From Bradyrhizobium sp. WSM471 (GTDB taxonomy: Bacteria > Pseudomonadota > Alphaproteobacteria > Rhizobiales > Xanthobacteraceae): 64,000 nt of DNA. Both the position numbers and the translations under genes were made by a program. The notes beneath the pieces are model-generated. The model saw only the letters and a list, made by a program, of their open reading frames with translations. It was not told where the DNA came from and made no database searches. This document shows, piece after piece, positions 35,706 to 44,808 of the stretch. Each line of letters starts with the position of its first letter. Position 1 is the stretch's first letter. The stretch lies in the NCBI RefSeq assembly GCF_000244915.1, contig NZ_CM001442.1:4092001-4156000 (forward strand), in the 5' to 3' direction.

Positions 35706-35730
35706 AACGCGAAGGGAACTCCGAAGTTCC
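35706..35730 (-). promoter_or_regulatory. EcfG (general stress sigma) promoter of the Fet4-like gene
   Basis: On the minus strand GGAAC (35726-35730), 16 bases, CGTT (35706-35709), a perfect consensus match. A second CGTT follows at 35698-35701. The start of transcription is predicted near 35699, about 27 bases before the ATG at 35672. Confidence 0.78.
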
Positions 35731-35771
35731 GCCGTGTAAACCCGGACTAAGCGAGGGCGCTCTCAACGAGC

Positions 35772-37130
35772 CTAGCCCGCGCTGAGCCGCACGCCGGCGC
35801 GCAAAAACTTCTGCGGATCGACCGCTTCTCCGTCGATGCGGGTTTCATAGTGCAGATGCGGGCCGGTGGAACGGCCTGTCGACCCGACGAGACCGACGAC
35901 CTGGCCGATCTTCACGATCTCGCCGACCCTGACGTTGATCTCGGAGAGATGGCCATAGCGGGTCGCAAGACCATTGCCGTGATCGACCTCGATCATGCGG
36001 CCGTAGCCGCCCGACCAGCCGGCCGAGACGACCTTGCCGTTGGCGGTGACGCGAACGGGATCGCCGCTTGCGGCGCGGAAGTCGAGCCCGGTGTGCATCG
36101 CGGGCCGGCCAAGGAATGGATCGCTGCGCACGCCGAAGCCGGAGGTGAACTCGACCTCGCCGATGACGGGCTTGCGATAGGGCACGAGTGCGAGCGTGCG
36201 ATTGAGCCGGTCCATCTCGGCGCGGGTGCTGTTGATGCGATAGAGCTGCTTCTCGAACGGCCCCGAACTGGCGGTGAGTTTTACGGGTACGAAAGGCCCG
36301 CCCATCGCCGTGCGCGGCACGGCGGCTTCGAGACTTGCGAGGTTCAGGCCGAGATCGCTGACGACGCCGCGCATCCGGCGCATGCGCGAATCCATGCCTT
36401 CCTCGACGGCGTTGAGTGCCGCCATCTGGCGGCGCTCGACCTGGTCGAGCGAGGTCGTGAGCCGAACGACGACGTTGTCGAATCCCTGGTTCTTGGCGAA
36501 TTGATTGACGGGCGGAGCTGCGAGGGTCGGCGCGCGCGATTCGAGCCGCGCTTCGCGATCCGGGGGCGCCACGAAGATCACGGTGTCGCTGATCGGCGAG
36601 GGCTTTGGTGTGCCCTGCGTCGTCTGGCTGGCATCGCCACGCTGCGGGCTGGAACGGGGAATCGATCCGGTCACGTCCGGCATGGACCCGAGCGCCGTGG
36701 CCCGGGACTCCAGCGCCGTCTGGCGCTTCATGATCTGGTCGAGCTTCTGGTCGAACTGCTCCTGGTCGAGCAGCTGCCGACTGGTGGTGCGGTCGACCTT
36801 GGCGCGCAGCTCGGCGATGCGGTCCTCATAGGCGTATTGCATCTCGGCCTGCCGGGCGATCAGCCGGGTGAGGACGTCGTCGCGGAAGGCGAAATAGGTG
36901 GCGGTTGCGGCCGACCAGAGCCCCAGCAGCACGACCGTGCCGACCACGATCCAGAACACCACAGGCCCCAGGCGAACCTGCTTGCCGTGATGCACGATGG
37001 TGTAGGCGTCGTCGGTGTCCGGAAGGGGGAGCGCGGTTGCCACCGCGGCAGCACGGCGATGAAAGGCTCGACCGTGGTCGTGGGGGTGATGTTGGGGGTA
37101 CTGCGAGAATTGGGCAGAACTTTTCAACAT
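35772..37130 (-). CDS. Membrane-anchored M23-family peptidoglycan endopeptidase-like protein
   Basis: 452 residues from ATG at 37130, with GGGAG at 6 bases (a GTG two codons earlier is possible). A His/Pro-rich cytoplasmic start, one membrane segment at about 58-82 (FWIVVGTVVLLGLWSAATA), two coiled-coil stretches (about 90-140 and 225-260), and a C-terminal LytM domain at about 335-445. The zinc ligands are present: MHTGLDF (His/Asp) and PHLHYE (His), with YGHLSEI between. Proteins of this plan either cut cross-links or activate amidases at division; the intact ligands favour an active enzyme. Confidence 0.9.
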   Translation of the reverse strand: MLKSSAQFSQYPQHHPHDHGRAFHRRAAAVATALPLPDTDDAYTIVHHGKQVRLGPVVFWIVVGTVVLLGLWSAATATYFAFRDDVLTRLIARQAEMQYAYEDRIAELRAKVDRTTSRQLLDQEQFDQKLDQIMKRQTALESRATALGSMPDVTGSIPRSSPQRGDASQTTQGTPKPSPISDTVIFVAPPDREARLESRAPTLAAPPVNQFAKNQGFDNVVVRLTTSLDQVERRQMAALNAVEEGMDSRMRRMRGVVSDLGLNLASLEAAVPRTAMGGPFVPVKLTASSGPFEKQLYRINSTRAEMDRLNRTLALVPYRKPVIGEVEFTSGFGVRSDPFLGRPAMHTGLDFRAASGDPVRVTANGKVVSAGWSGGYGRMIEVDHGNGLATRYGHLSEINVRVGEIVKIGQVVGLVGSTGRSTGPHLHYETRIDGEAVDPQKFLRAGVRLSAG

Positions 37131-37240
37131 CGGCACTCCCGCGCCGGTCGGATGAGTCCGTACGGCCTAATTGCCGCGGCAATCTGGGCCAGTCATGGTT
37201 AATTTTCCGGAAACGGAACCGCTTGAATTTAAATGATTGG

Positions 37241-37933
37241 TTAAAGGCTCCTTGCGGCTTCCAGCACCTCGTCGGCGTGGCCGTCGACCCGGACATTGCG
37301 CCAGATCCGGGCGATCCTGCCGTCGGCGCCAAGCAGCATCGTGGTACGAAGAACTCCCAGGAAGCTCTTGCCATACATGGACTTTTCGCCCCAGGCGCCG
37401 TAGGCCTCCAGCATCGCGTGCGTCTCGTCCGAGATGAGGGGCACGCCGAGACCGTGCTTGTCCCGGAATTTATCCTGAGCCTTGACCGGATCGGCGGAGA
37501 TACCGAGCACGGCGGTGCCGGCCGAGGCGAAGGCGCCGGTCAGCCGCGTAAAGTCGATGGCCTCCCTGGTGCAGCCCGGCGTGTCGGCGCGGGGGTAGAA
37601 GAACAGGACCAGCTTCTGGCCGGTATAATCCGACAGCGCGACGACACCGCCACCGTCGCGGGGCAGGCGGAAGGCGGGAGCCTTCTTCCCCTCGGCCAAG
37701 CCGGCCTTCGCCGCCGTTTCGGGCGCGGATGCCGATTTGGAAGAATTTAACCGTTTCGATGCGGCCTTATGCGATGCTGTCTTTGCTATGGTCCCAGTTG
37801 ATTTGCTCGCCGGTGTCCGCTGTGTTTTCGCGGGCTTGGTTTGAGTCGCTGCCCGCGTTTTCACGGGCGTCTTTTTAGCCGTCGGACTGCCGGAGGGCGT
37901 TTTGGACGATTTCTTTCGGGATTTCTTGGACAT
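37241..37933 (-). CDS. bcp: Peroxiredoxin (Bcp/PrxQ type) with basic N-terminal extension
   Basis: 230 residues from ATG at 37933, with AAGGAAGG in front. Residues 1-75 are rich in Lys, Ser, Thr and Ala (SKKSRKKSSKTPSGSPTAKK) and look like a histone-H1-like tail. The rest is a normal Bcp domain (KAPAFRLPRDGGG; LVLFFYPRADTPGCTREAIDF with peroxidatic Cys; VLGISADPVKAQDKFRDKHGL). The usual resolving Cys five residues after the first is Ile here, so it is a one-Cys form needing an external thiol. It reduces peroxides. The frame is open far upstream against the YhdP gene, but only this part is a gene. Confidence 0.9.
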   Translation of the reverse strand: MSKKSRKKSSKTPSGSPTAKKTPVKTRAATQTKPAKTQRTPASKSTGTIAKTASHKAASKRLNSSKSASAPETAAKAGLAEGKKAPAFRLPRDGGGVVALSDYTGQKLVLFFYPRADTPGCTREAIDFTRLTGAFASAGTAVLGISADPVKAQDKFRDKHGLGVPLISDETHAMLEAYGAWGEKSMYGKSFLGVLRTTMLLGADGRIARIWRNVRVDGHADEVLEAARSL

Positions 37934-38224
37934 ACGCCTTCCTTTCGTCGCTTTCGGCGGGTCAACCAAAGCGGTATTGCAGCCCTTTTCCGCTATGCCG
38001 GAATCGTGCCCTCGGCAGGGCGAGTCTGACGACGCCGGAGTCTGGTTACAAGGAATTCCACGCACCACCCCACTGCTCGTTGAACGCGCTCCCGGGGCGA
38101 CATGACGAACAGAAGGAATATTCGAGGTATGGCGGCAATGCCGGCGCGGGAAGCTTCGCTTCCCGTCGACGGCTGCGGCCCCGGCGGCGCTCAATCCCAC
38201 GACGGGCGCCTGTATCGAGAGGCA

Positions 38225-41200
38225 ATGGCAAGGAATACGTCGCCCCAGGATTACAATCGGGATTCGGATCGGCGCGGCAGCCAACCAGAGCAACAGCAAT
38301 GGGACGACGCCGATTGGGATCCGGATCAGGAAGCGGCGGCGGGCTATCGTGCGCGCCGGCTGTTGTCGCGTTCCAATTCGGGCTTCCATCGCTTCGCTGA
38401 CGGGTTTGGTCCGTTGCGCCGCTGGTTGGGCGGCGGTCGCTGGCTGAAGCGCGTGGCCGTGGTCATCGGTGCCCTGATCGTCATCTTCGTCGGCTGTTTC
38501 GGCTCGCTGTGGTGGCGGCTCGGCGCCGGGCCCATCAATCTCGACATTGCGACGCCGTGGCTCGCGGCCGCGATCGAGGACAATATCGGTCACGGCAACA
38601 CCGTGGAGGTCGGCGGCACGCAGATCGAGCGGGCCGGGCGGATCCGGATCGCCGTGCGCATCCGCGATATCGTCGTGCGCGACCACGATCACGTCATTGT
38701 CGCCACCGCACCGAAGGCCGAGGTGAAGCTGTCGGGTGCAGGCCTGCTGATGGGGCATCTGCGCGCCGAGAGCCTCAACCTCGTCGATGCCGAGCTCGCG
38801 ATCCGGATCGCGCCTGACGGCACGGTCACGGTGTCGGCTGGTGACACCGCCAAGCCGCTTGCAACCGGTGTCGCCTCCAAGAAGGACGCGGGGCTGCCGC
38901 CCACTTTCCCGCGCAACGGTGTACCACCGCCGCCATTCGCCACCGAGCCTGCGACTCCCGATGCATCGCAAGCCGCGACCCAGGCCACGGCCCCGACCGG
39001 CATTCTTCAGGGCCTCGACTGGCTCGACAGTCTGAGCATGACCGGCCTCGACGGCCAGAACCTCAACGAGATCGGCCTGAAGAACGGCAATCTGATCGTC
39101 GATGACCAGCAGCGCGGCAGCAAATGGACGTTTGAGAACATCACGCTCAGCCTGCGCCGTCCGAGCCGTGGCGGCGTCGCGCTCAGCCTCGGCGAGGAGG
39201 GCGCGCGTCCGTGGTCGCTGCGTGCCACGATCGGCCCCACCGAGAACGGCGTGCGCTCGGTCGATATCCGCGCCGACAAGGTCTCGACCGCCAACATCCT
39301 GCTGGCGCTGCGGGTCAAGGACCTCACCTACACCGCCGACCTGCCGCTGACCGGCGAGCTCAAGGGCGAACTCGGCCGCGACGGCGTGCCGACCTTTTTT
39401 CGCGGCAAGATCGCGGTCGGTGCCGGCAACATCATCGATACCGATACGCCCGACTATCCGATGGCGATCGACTCGGCCGAGATCAATGTCGAGTGGGACG
39501 CCAATCGGCGGGTGCTGGTCGCTCCGTTCAAGGTCCTCTCGGGCGCGAACCGTCTGACGCTTCTGGCTCACGTCGAGCCGCCCAACGGCACCGTCAACGA
39601 CTGGCAGCTCGGTTTCAGCGGCGGTTCGATCCTGCTCGGCGGCATCGACAACGAGCCGCCGCTGGTCTTCAACCGTATTGCGATCGGCTTCCGCTTCGAC
39701 ACCGACCACAAGAGGCTGCTGTTGACGCAGGCCGATATCTCCAACGGAGAGATCGGCGTTGCCGGCACCGGTGCCATCGACTATTCGGGCGAGCCGCGGC
39801 TGACATTGGGTTTTGCGGGAACGCCGATGTCGGCCTCCGCGCTCAAGCGGATGTGGCCGACGCTTGTCGTCCCCGAGTTGCGCGAATGGGTGATCGAACG
39901 GATCGAGCGTGGAACGCTCCAGCGCATCGAGATCGGCGTTAATTCACCGACGAAGAATCTTCCGCGCAAGGGCCCACCCATTCCCGACGACGGCCTGTCG
40001 GTCAATATCGTGGCGAGCGGTGTCACGGTTCGCCCCGTCGATGGCCTGCCGGTGGTGCACGATGCCGATTTGAAGGCGCGCGTGACCGGCCGCACGGCGA
40101 CCGTGAATATCGGGCAGGGCATCGCCGATACGCCAGCGGGCCGCAAGATCACGATTTCCGACTTCGTCTTCGAGGTGCCCGATATGGCGCCCAAGCCGTC
40201 GCCGTCGCGGACCAGGTTCCGTGTCGAAGGCCCGGTGCCTGCGGCGGCCGAAATGCTTTCCAACGATCGCCTGAGCGATCTGTCGTCGACCGTCATCGAT
40301 CCCAATACGAGCAAGGGGACGTTCGTGGCGAACGTCCAGCTTGGGTTGCCGGTCAAGGGCGAGCTGACCAAAGCCGATACCACCTACAGCGTTACCGCCG
40401 ATCTCAACGGTTTTGGTGCCGACAAGCTGGTGATGAACCAGAAGCTGGAGGCCAATAACCTCAAGATCGTCGCGAGCAACCAGGGCTATCAGGTCAAGGG
40501 CGACGTCAAGATCAACGGGCAGGCGGCCTCGCTCGACTACCGCAAGCCGGCCGAGGGCGATGCGGACGTCAAATTGCAGACCACGCTGGACGATGCGAGC
40601 CGCGCGCGCCTCGGATTCGATCTGGGCCCCGCCGTCAGCGGATCGGTGCCGATCAAGCTGTCCGGCAAGATCGCCGGGGGACCCGACCAGACGACGAAGC
40701 TCGGCATCGAGGCCGACCTGACCTCGGTCAAGCTCGACAACATCCTGCCCGGCTGGGTCAAATTGCCGGGCAGAGCGGGCAAGGCCAGCTTCAAGGTGGT
40801 GCCGACGGCGCAATCGACGCGTCTGGAGGACATCGTCATCGAAGGCGGCGGCGCTGCGATCAAGGGGTCGCTCGAGGTCGATGCCAACGGCGACCTCATG
40901 AACGCGAACTTCCCGACTTACGCGCCGTCCGACGGCGACAAGGCGTCGCTGAAGGTGGAGCGCAGCCAGGAGGGCGTGCTGAAGGGTACGATGCGCGGCG
41001 ACGTATTCGACGGCCGCGGCTTCCTGAAATCCGCGATCTCAGGCAGTTCCAAGGACGATGCCAAGAGCAAGACGAAGAACGTCGATTTCGACATCGACGT
41101 GAAGCTCGGCGCCGTCATGGGCTTCAACGGCGAGGCGATGCGCAGCGTCGAGGCCAAGATGTCGCGCCGCAACGGCGCGGTCAAAGCCTTCACGCTGAGC

Positions 41201-41935
41201 GGCAGGATCGGAAAAGACACGCCTGTGGCCGCCGATTTGCGCGGCGGGCGTGCCCAAGGCAACCGCGAGGTGATCTATCTCCAGACCAGCGATGCCGGCA
41301 ACTTCCTGCGCTTCACAGACACCACCAACAAGGTCTACGGCGGTCAGATGGTCGTGGCCATGGAGCCGCCGACGTCGGAGCCTACGACGCGGGAAGGCCT
41401 GATCAACGTGCGCGACTTCTCGGTCAAGGGAATGGATCAACTCGATCGCGTCGCGGCGGGCGCTCCCAACGGTGCGCAGAGCGGCGTCGCCTTCACGGCG
41501 TTGCGCGCGGAGTTCACGCGGCAGAACGGCGCGCTCACGATCCGCGACGGCGTGGTCAAGGGACCGATGATCGGCGCCACCATCGAGGGCTCGATCGACT
41601 TTCCCGGCAATCAGGTCTGCATGAGCGGCACCTTCGTGCCGATGTACGGCGTCAACAACATCTTCGGCCAGATCCCGTTGTTCGGCATCTTCCTCGGGGG
41701 CGGCAACAATGAAGGATTGATCGGCGTGACCTACGAGGTCGTCGGCACGCCGGCCGCGCCCGTGATGCGCGTCAATCCGATTTCGGCGATGGCGCCCGGT
41801 CTGTTCCGCAAGATCTTCGAATTCAACACCGGCAAACAGAACTCGCCGTTCGAGGAATTCCCGTCGCAATCGAGCGATGGCTCGACCGGAACGACGCGCC
41901 AGCTCTCGAGCGGCTGCACCCTCGCGCGGCGATAG
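38225..41935 (+). CDS. YhdP/AsmA-like giant envelope protein (DUF3971)
   Basis: 1236 residues from ATG at 38225, which has GAGAGG upstream; ATG at 38102 would add 41 residues. Acidic, polar N-terminal 70 residues, one membrane anchor at about 76-97 (VAVVIGALIVIFVGCFG), then a very long beta-rich periplasmic part. The DUF3971 region and the AsmA_2-like end (GVAFTALRAEFTRQNGALT; GVNNIFGQIPLFG) are typical. Relatives (YhdP, TamB, AsmA) form hydrophobic grooves that span the periplasm and carry phospholipids to the outer membrane; the same is inferred. Size is close to E. coli YhdP. Confidence 0.9.
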   Translation: MARNTSPQDYNRDSDRRGSQPEQQQWDDADWDPDQEAAAGYRARRLLSRSNSGFHRFADGFGPLRRWLGGGRWLKRVAVVIGALIVIFVGCFGSLWWRLGAGPINLDIATPWLAAAIEDNIGHGNTVEVGGTQIERAGRIRIAVRIRDIVVRDHDHVIVATAPKAEVKLSGAGLLMGHLRAESLNLVDAELAIRIAPDGTVTVSAGDTAKPLATGVASKKDAGLPPTFPRNGVPPPPFATEPATPDASQAATQATAPTGILQGLDWLDSLSMTGLDGQNLNEIGLKNGNLIVDDQQRGSKWTFENITLSLRRPSRGGVALSLGEEGARPWSLRATIGPTENGVRSVDIRADKVSTANILLALRVKDLTYTADLPLTGELKGELGRDGVPTFFRGKIAVGAGNIIDTDTPDYPMAIDSAEINVEWDANRRVLVAPFKVLSGANRLTLLAHVEPPNGTVNDWQLGFSGGSILLGGIDNEPPLVFNRIAIGFRFDTDHKRLLLTQADISNGEIGVAGTGAIDYSGEPRLTLGFAGTPMSASALKRMWPTLVVPELREWVIERIERGTLQRIEIGVNSPTKNLPRKGPPIPDDGLSVNIVASGVTVRPVDGLPVVHDADLKARVTGRTATVNIGQGIADTPAGRKITISDFVFEVPDMAPKPSPSRTRFRVEGPVPAAAEMLSNDRLSDLSSTVIDPNTSKGTFVANVQLGLPVKGELTKADTTYSVTADLNGFGADKLVMNQKLEANNLKIVASNQGYQVKGDVKINGQAASLDYRKPAEGDADVKLQTTLDDASRARLGFDLGPAVSGSVPIKLSGKIAGGPDQTTKLGIEADLTSVKLDNILPGWVKLPGRAGKASFKVVPTAQSTRLEDIVIEGGGAAIKGSLEVDANGDLMNANFPTYAPSDGDKASLKVERSQEGVLKGTMRGDVFDGRGFLKSAISGSSKDDAKSKTKNVDFDIDVKLGAVMGFNGEAMRSVEAKMSRRNGAVKAFTLSGRIGKDTPVAADLRGGRAQGNREVIYLQTSDAGNFLRFTDTTNKVYGGQMVVAMEPPTSEPTTREGLINVRDFSVKGMDQLDRVAAGAPNGAQSGVAFTALRAEFTRQNGALTIRDGVVKGPMIGATIEGSIDFPGNQVCMSGTFVPMYGVNNIFGQIPLFGIFLGGGNNEGLIGVTYEVVGTPAAPVMRVNPISAMAPGLFRKIFEFNTGKQNSPFEEFPSQSSDGSTGTTRQLSSGCTLARR

Positions 41936-42093
41936 CGGCGAGGCTGGGCTGATTTCGTTGACTGCGATGAAGTCGGGCCGCCGCCAGGACGGAGCTGCCG
42001 CAAGCGGGAGAGGTTCAGAACCCGCGGCGCGCTCCTGCGTGCTTAACCCCGCGCAACATTCTCGGTAGAACGCGCGCCTAGCTAGCCGGCCGT

Positions 42094-43788
42094 TTACGCC
42101 GCGCGCACGCCCGCCAGGAAGGTCCCGACTTCGCCAGAGAGCTGCTCGGCCTGCTTGGAGAGGTTTGACGCAGCTGCGAGCACCATGCCTGCGGCATTGC
42201 CGGTCTCGTTCGCTGCTGTGCTGACGCCGCCGATATTGGTGGTGACCTCCTGGGTCGCCTCCGCCGTCTGCGAGACGCTGCGGGCGATCTCGGCGGTGGC
42301 GGCGCCTTGCTCCTCGATCGCGGCGCCGATCGAGGTGGCGATCCGGCTGACCTCCTCGATGGTGGCGGTGATGCCGCCGATGGCGTCCACCGCTTCCTTG
42401 GTTGCGCCCTGGATCTGGGCGATCTTGTCGCCGATCTCGCGGGTGGCTTCCGCGGTCTGGCTCGCCAGCGACTTCACCTCGGAGGCGACGACAGCAAAGC
42501 CGCGTCCGGCTTCGCCGGCGCGTGCGGCCTCGATGGTGGCGTTGAGCGCGAGCAGATTGGTCTGCGCCGCGATGTTGGAAATCAGCTCGGCGACATGCTC
42601 GATCTGCTGGGCGCCATCGGAGAGCGCGCGCACGATGGTGTCGGTGCGGCGTGCGCTGTCCACGGCGCGGCCGGTGACCACGGCGGACTGCGCGACCTGA
42701 CGGCTGATCTCGGTGATGGAGGAGGAGAGCTCCTCGGCGGCGGCCGCGACCGTCTGGACGCGCTGGCTGGCTTCAGTGGCGGCCGAGCCGACGACGGCGG
42801 CGCGACGGTTGGTGCCTTCCGCGGTCGACGACATCGACTTGGCGGTAACCTCCAGCTCGCCCGAGCCCGAGGCCATCAGGCCGACGAGCTGGCCGACGGA
42901 GGCGTCGAACCGGTCGGCAAGCGAGATCAGCGCGTCGCGCTTCTCCTGTTCGCTGCGGATCTTGGTGGCGACCTGCTCGGCCTCCAGCTTGCGCGCCGTC
43001 AGCGCGGTCTGCCTGAGCACTTCGAGGGTCTCGGCCATGCGGCCGATCTCGTCGCCGCGACCGGTCTCCTCGACCGGCGCGTCGATGGCGCCTTCGGAAA
43101 TGGCCTGCATGCGGTTCTTCTGGCGGTCGAGCGCGCCGAGCACGTCGCGGGCGATCAGCCAGGACAGTGTTGCCATCAGCAGCATCAGGCCGATGCCGAT
43201 CGCCCCCAGTTCCAGCGTCAAGGCTCGCACGTCGGCGTCGATGTCGTCGACATAGAGGCCGTAGCTGATCGTCGCGTTCCAGGGCGCGAATTTGCGCGCG
43301 AAAACGGTCTTGCGGACGGGCTCCGTCTGGCCGGGGCGGGGATAGAGATAGGAGGTCACGCCGCCCTGTGCGGTCTCAGCGCCGGCCTTGATAATGGCGT
43401 CGGCGATCAGGACGCCATTGGAGTCCTTCGCACCGGTGATCTTGCCTTCGAGCTGCTGGTTGGCGCCGTTGACGATGAGGGACGTATCGGCGTTATAGAC
43501 CACCGGATAGCCTTGGCCGCCATTGAAGCTCATGCGGCGGCCGCGCTGGTGGAACTGGACCTTCGCTTCGGCCTGCGTCAGCGTGCCGGCGCCGACCTCC
43601 TCTTCGAGTGATTGGGCGAGGTTGTGGAGCATATCGACCGCGGTCCGCATCTGGTGGACGCGGTCCTCCAGCATGCGGCTCTTGCTGAGCACGGACGACA
43701 CCCCGATGATGGCCGTGACCGTGAGTGCCGAAAGACAGACCATGCTGGCGAGCTTGGTGCGGATCTTGAGGTGGCTCAGCAGCTTCAT
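42094..43788 (-). CDS. Methyl-accepting chemotaxis protein with single Cache domain
   Basis: 564 residues from ATG at 43788 (a GTG one codon earlier is possible). Membrane segments at about 12-35 and 190-212 enclose a periplasmic sCache_2-type sensor ([40 protein letters not shown]). HAMP follows at about 212-265, then the signalling domain with the conserved hairpin tip [33 protein letters not shown]. sCache_2 sensors often bind small carboxylates. No chemotaxis kinase genes are nearby, so it must use a distant cluster. There is no C-terminal CheR-binding pentapeptide. Confidence 0.93.
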   Translation of the reverse strand: MKLLSHLKIRTKLASMVCLSALTVTAIIGVSSVLSKSRMLEDRVHQMRTAVDMLHNLAQSLEEEVGAGTLTQAEAKVQFHQRGRRMSFNGGQGYPVVYNADTSLIVNGANQQLEGKITGAKDSNGVLIADAIIKAGAETAQGGVTSYLYPRPGQTEPVRKTVFARKFAPWNATISYGLYVDDIDADVRALTLELGAIGIGLMLLMATLSWLIARDVLGALDRQKNRMQAISEGAIDAPVEETGRGDEIGRMAETLEVLRQTALTARKLEAEQVATKIRSEQEKRDALISLADRFDASVGQLVGLMASGSGELEVTAKSMSSTAEGTNRRAAVVGSAATEASQRVQTVAAAAEELSSSITEISRQVAQSAVVTGRAVDSARRTDTIVRALSDGAQQIEHVAELISNIAAQTNLLALNATIEAARAGEAGRGFAVVASEVKSLASQTAEATREIGDKIAQIQGATKEAVDAIGGITATIEEVSRIATSIGAAIEEQGAATAEIARSVSQTAEATQEVTTNIGGVSTAANETGNAAGMVLAAASNLSKQAEQLSGEVGTFLAGVRAA

Positions 43789-44004
43789 CACGGCCTCGAC
43801 GGAATGGTTATTGTTGCTCGCGTCGGTAGCATGAAATTCTTACCAATCATGAATGGACGCGTGCGACGGCTGCCGCGCAAGCGGCGTCCGCGAGCCGCAT
43901 GCGCAAACATCCATGCGGAAAAGCGCCGTGTCGGCGCATGGCAAGTCAACCGGGAGAAAGATTGTGTGGGTGTTTAGTCCCGACCGAATCCGGTGGGAGC
44001 GGAC

Positions 44005-44091
44005 ATGAACCGATTCGTCCACCGCCTCATCATGTCGATGCTGCTGGTCGCGGTCCTCGTCCTGGTCTGGAACGTGCTGGGCTCGCGCTGA
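44005..44091 (+). CDS. 28-residue single-pass membrane peptide, undescribed
   Basis: ATG at 44005 has GGGAG at a good distance (43995-43999). The peptide starts with MNRFVHRLIM, has a hydrophobic stretch LLVAVLVLVWNVLG spanning about 18 residues, and ends SR. The basic residues at the N-terminus predict N-in orientation. A 9-base-stem terminator begins immediately after the stop codon (44092-44121), which strongly suggests a real monocistronic transcript. No family recognised; it lies between a chemoreceptor gene and a convergent DoxX gene. Confidence 0.6.
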   Translation: MNRFVHRLIMSMLLVAVLVLVWNVLGSR

Positions 44092-44130
44092 GATGGCACC
44101 CGTAAATGTACTGGTGCCATCCCTTTATTC
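44092..44130 (+). terminator. Intrinsic terminator of the 28-residue peptide gene
   Basis: GATGGCACC (44092-44100) pairs perfectly with GGTGCCATC (44113-44121) across a 12-base loop, then CCTTTATTC. The stem starts on the base after the TGA stop. No other plus-strand gene upstream could use it. Confidence 0.7.
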
Positions 44131-44184
44131 ACGAATCAATTGCTGACGCCTCAGCGCCGCGCGAACGCGCCGCCGGTTGTGCCG

Positions 44185-44589
44185 CTAGTCCTTGCCCATC
44201 GCCGCATCGGCGCTGACCGAGCCGCCGCCGGCTGCCGAGAGGTAGAGGCAGGCGAAGCAGAACAGGATCGCCGCGGTGCCACCATTGAGCAACGGCAGGA
44301 ACACCGGCGTCTCGCCCTTGAACATGTGGCCCATGAAATAGGCGAAGGCCATCTCACCCGAGAGGATGAACGCCGCGAGGCGGGTGAACAGGCCGATCAT
44401 CAGCAGCGCGCCAAGCACCAGCTCAAGCGTACCGGCTGCGTAGATGATCGGCGGGATGTTTGCGAAGTAGGGAAGCACCGGAAACTTGAAAAGCTTGGCG
44501 ATGCCGTACTGGAGCAACAGGAGTCCAGTGATGAAGCGAAACAGGCTCAAGAGAACCGGTTGAAAGCGAACGAGATAGGGAAAGTTCAT
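44185..44589 (-). CDS. DoxX-family small membrane protein
   Basis: 134 residues from ATG at 44589, with GGAGG about 10 bases upstream; an earlier TTG in frame is unlikely. Four membrane helices. The family pattern is seen in SLFRFITGLLLLQYGIAKLF, GTLELVLGALLMIGLFTRLAAFILSGEMAFAYFMGH and the last helix FCFACLYLSAAGGG. DoxX proteins act in redox/thiosulphate pathways in some organisms, but most are uncharacterised. It is convergent with the small peptide gene. Confidence 0.88.
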   Translation of the reverse strand: MNFPYLVRFQPVLLSLFRFITGLLLLQYGIAKLFKFPVLPYFANIPPIIYAAGTLELVLGALLMIGLFTRLAAFILSGEMAFAYFMGHMFKGETPVFLPLLNGGTAAILFCFACLYLSAAGGGSVSADAAMGKD

Positions 44590-44808
44590 TGGTTTGTGCC
44601 CTCCATCCAATGCTTGCGACTAGCCGCATTCAGTTCTGCCCTGCAAGCCACCCAAGGGCAATTTGCGCTGACATTATTGTCATGTCGGACAAAACACCGC
44701 AGCCGGGACTTTCAGCCGCGCGCAATCCGTATTTTTTGCAGCTATTCGCGCCGTGCCCATCCGTAATTTCCCGGTGACGCGAATGCGCTCAGGTTACCTT
44801 CGGGAGAC

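Noticed and set aside
37934..39709. Extension of the peroxiredoxin frame to 822 codons
   Set aside because: The extra part is antisense to the YhdP-like gene; the ribosome site and sensible N-terminus are at 37933.
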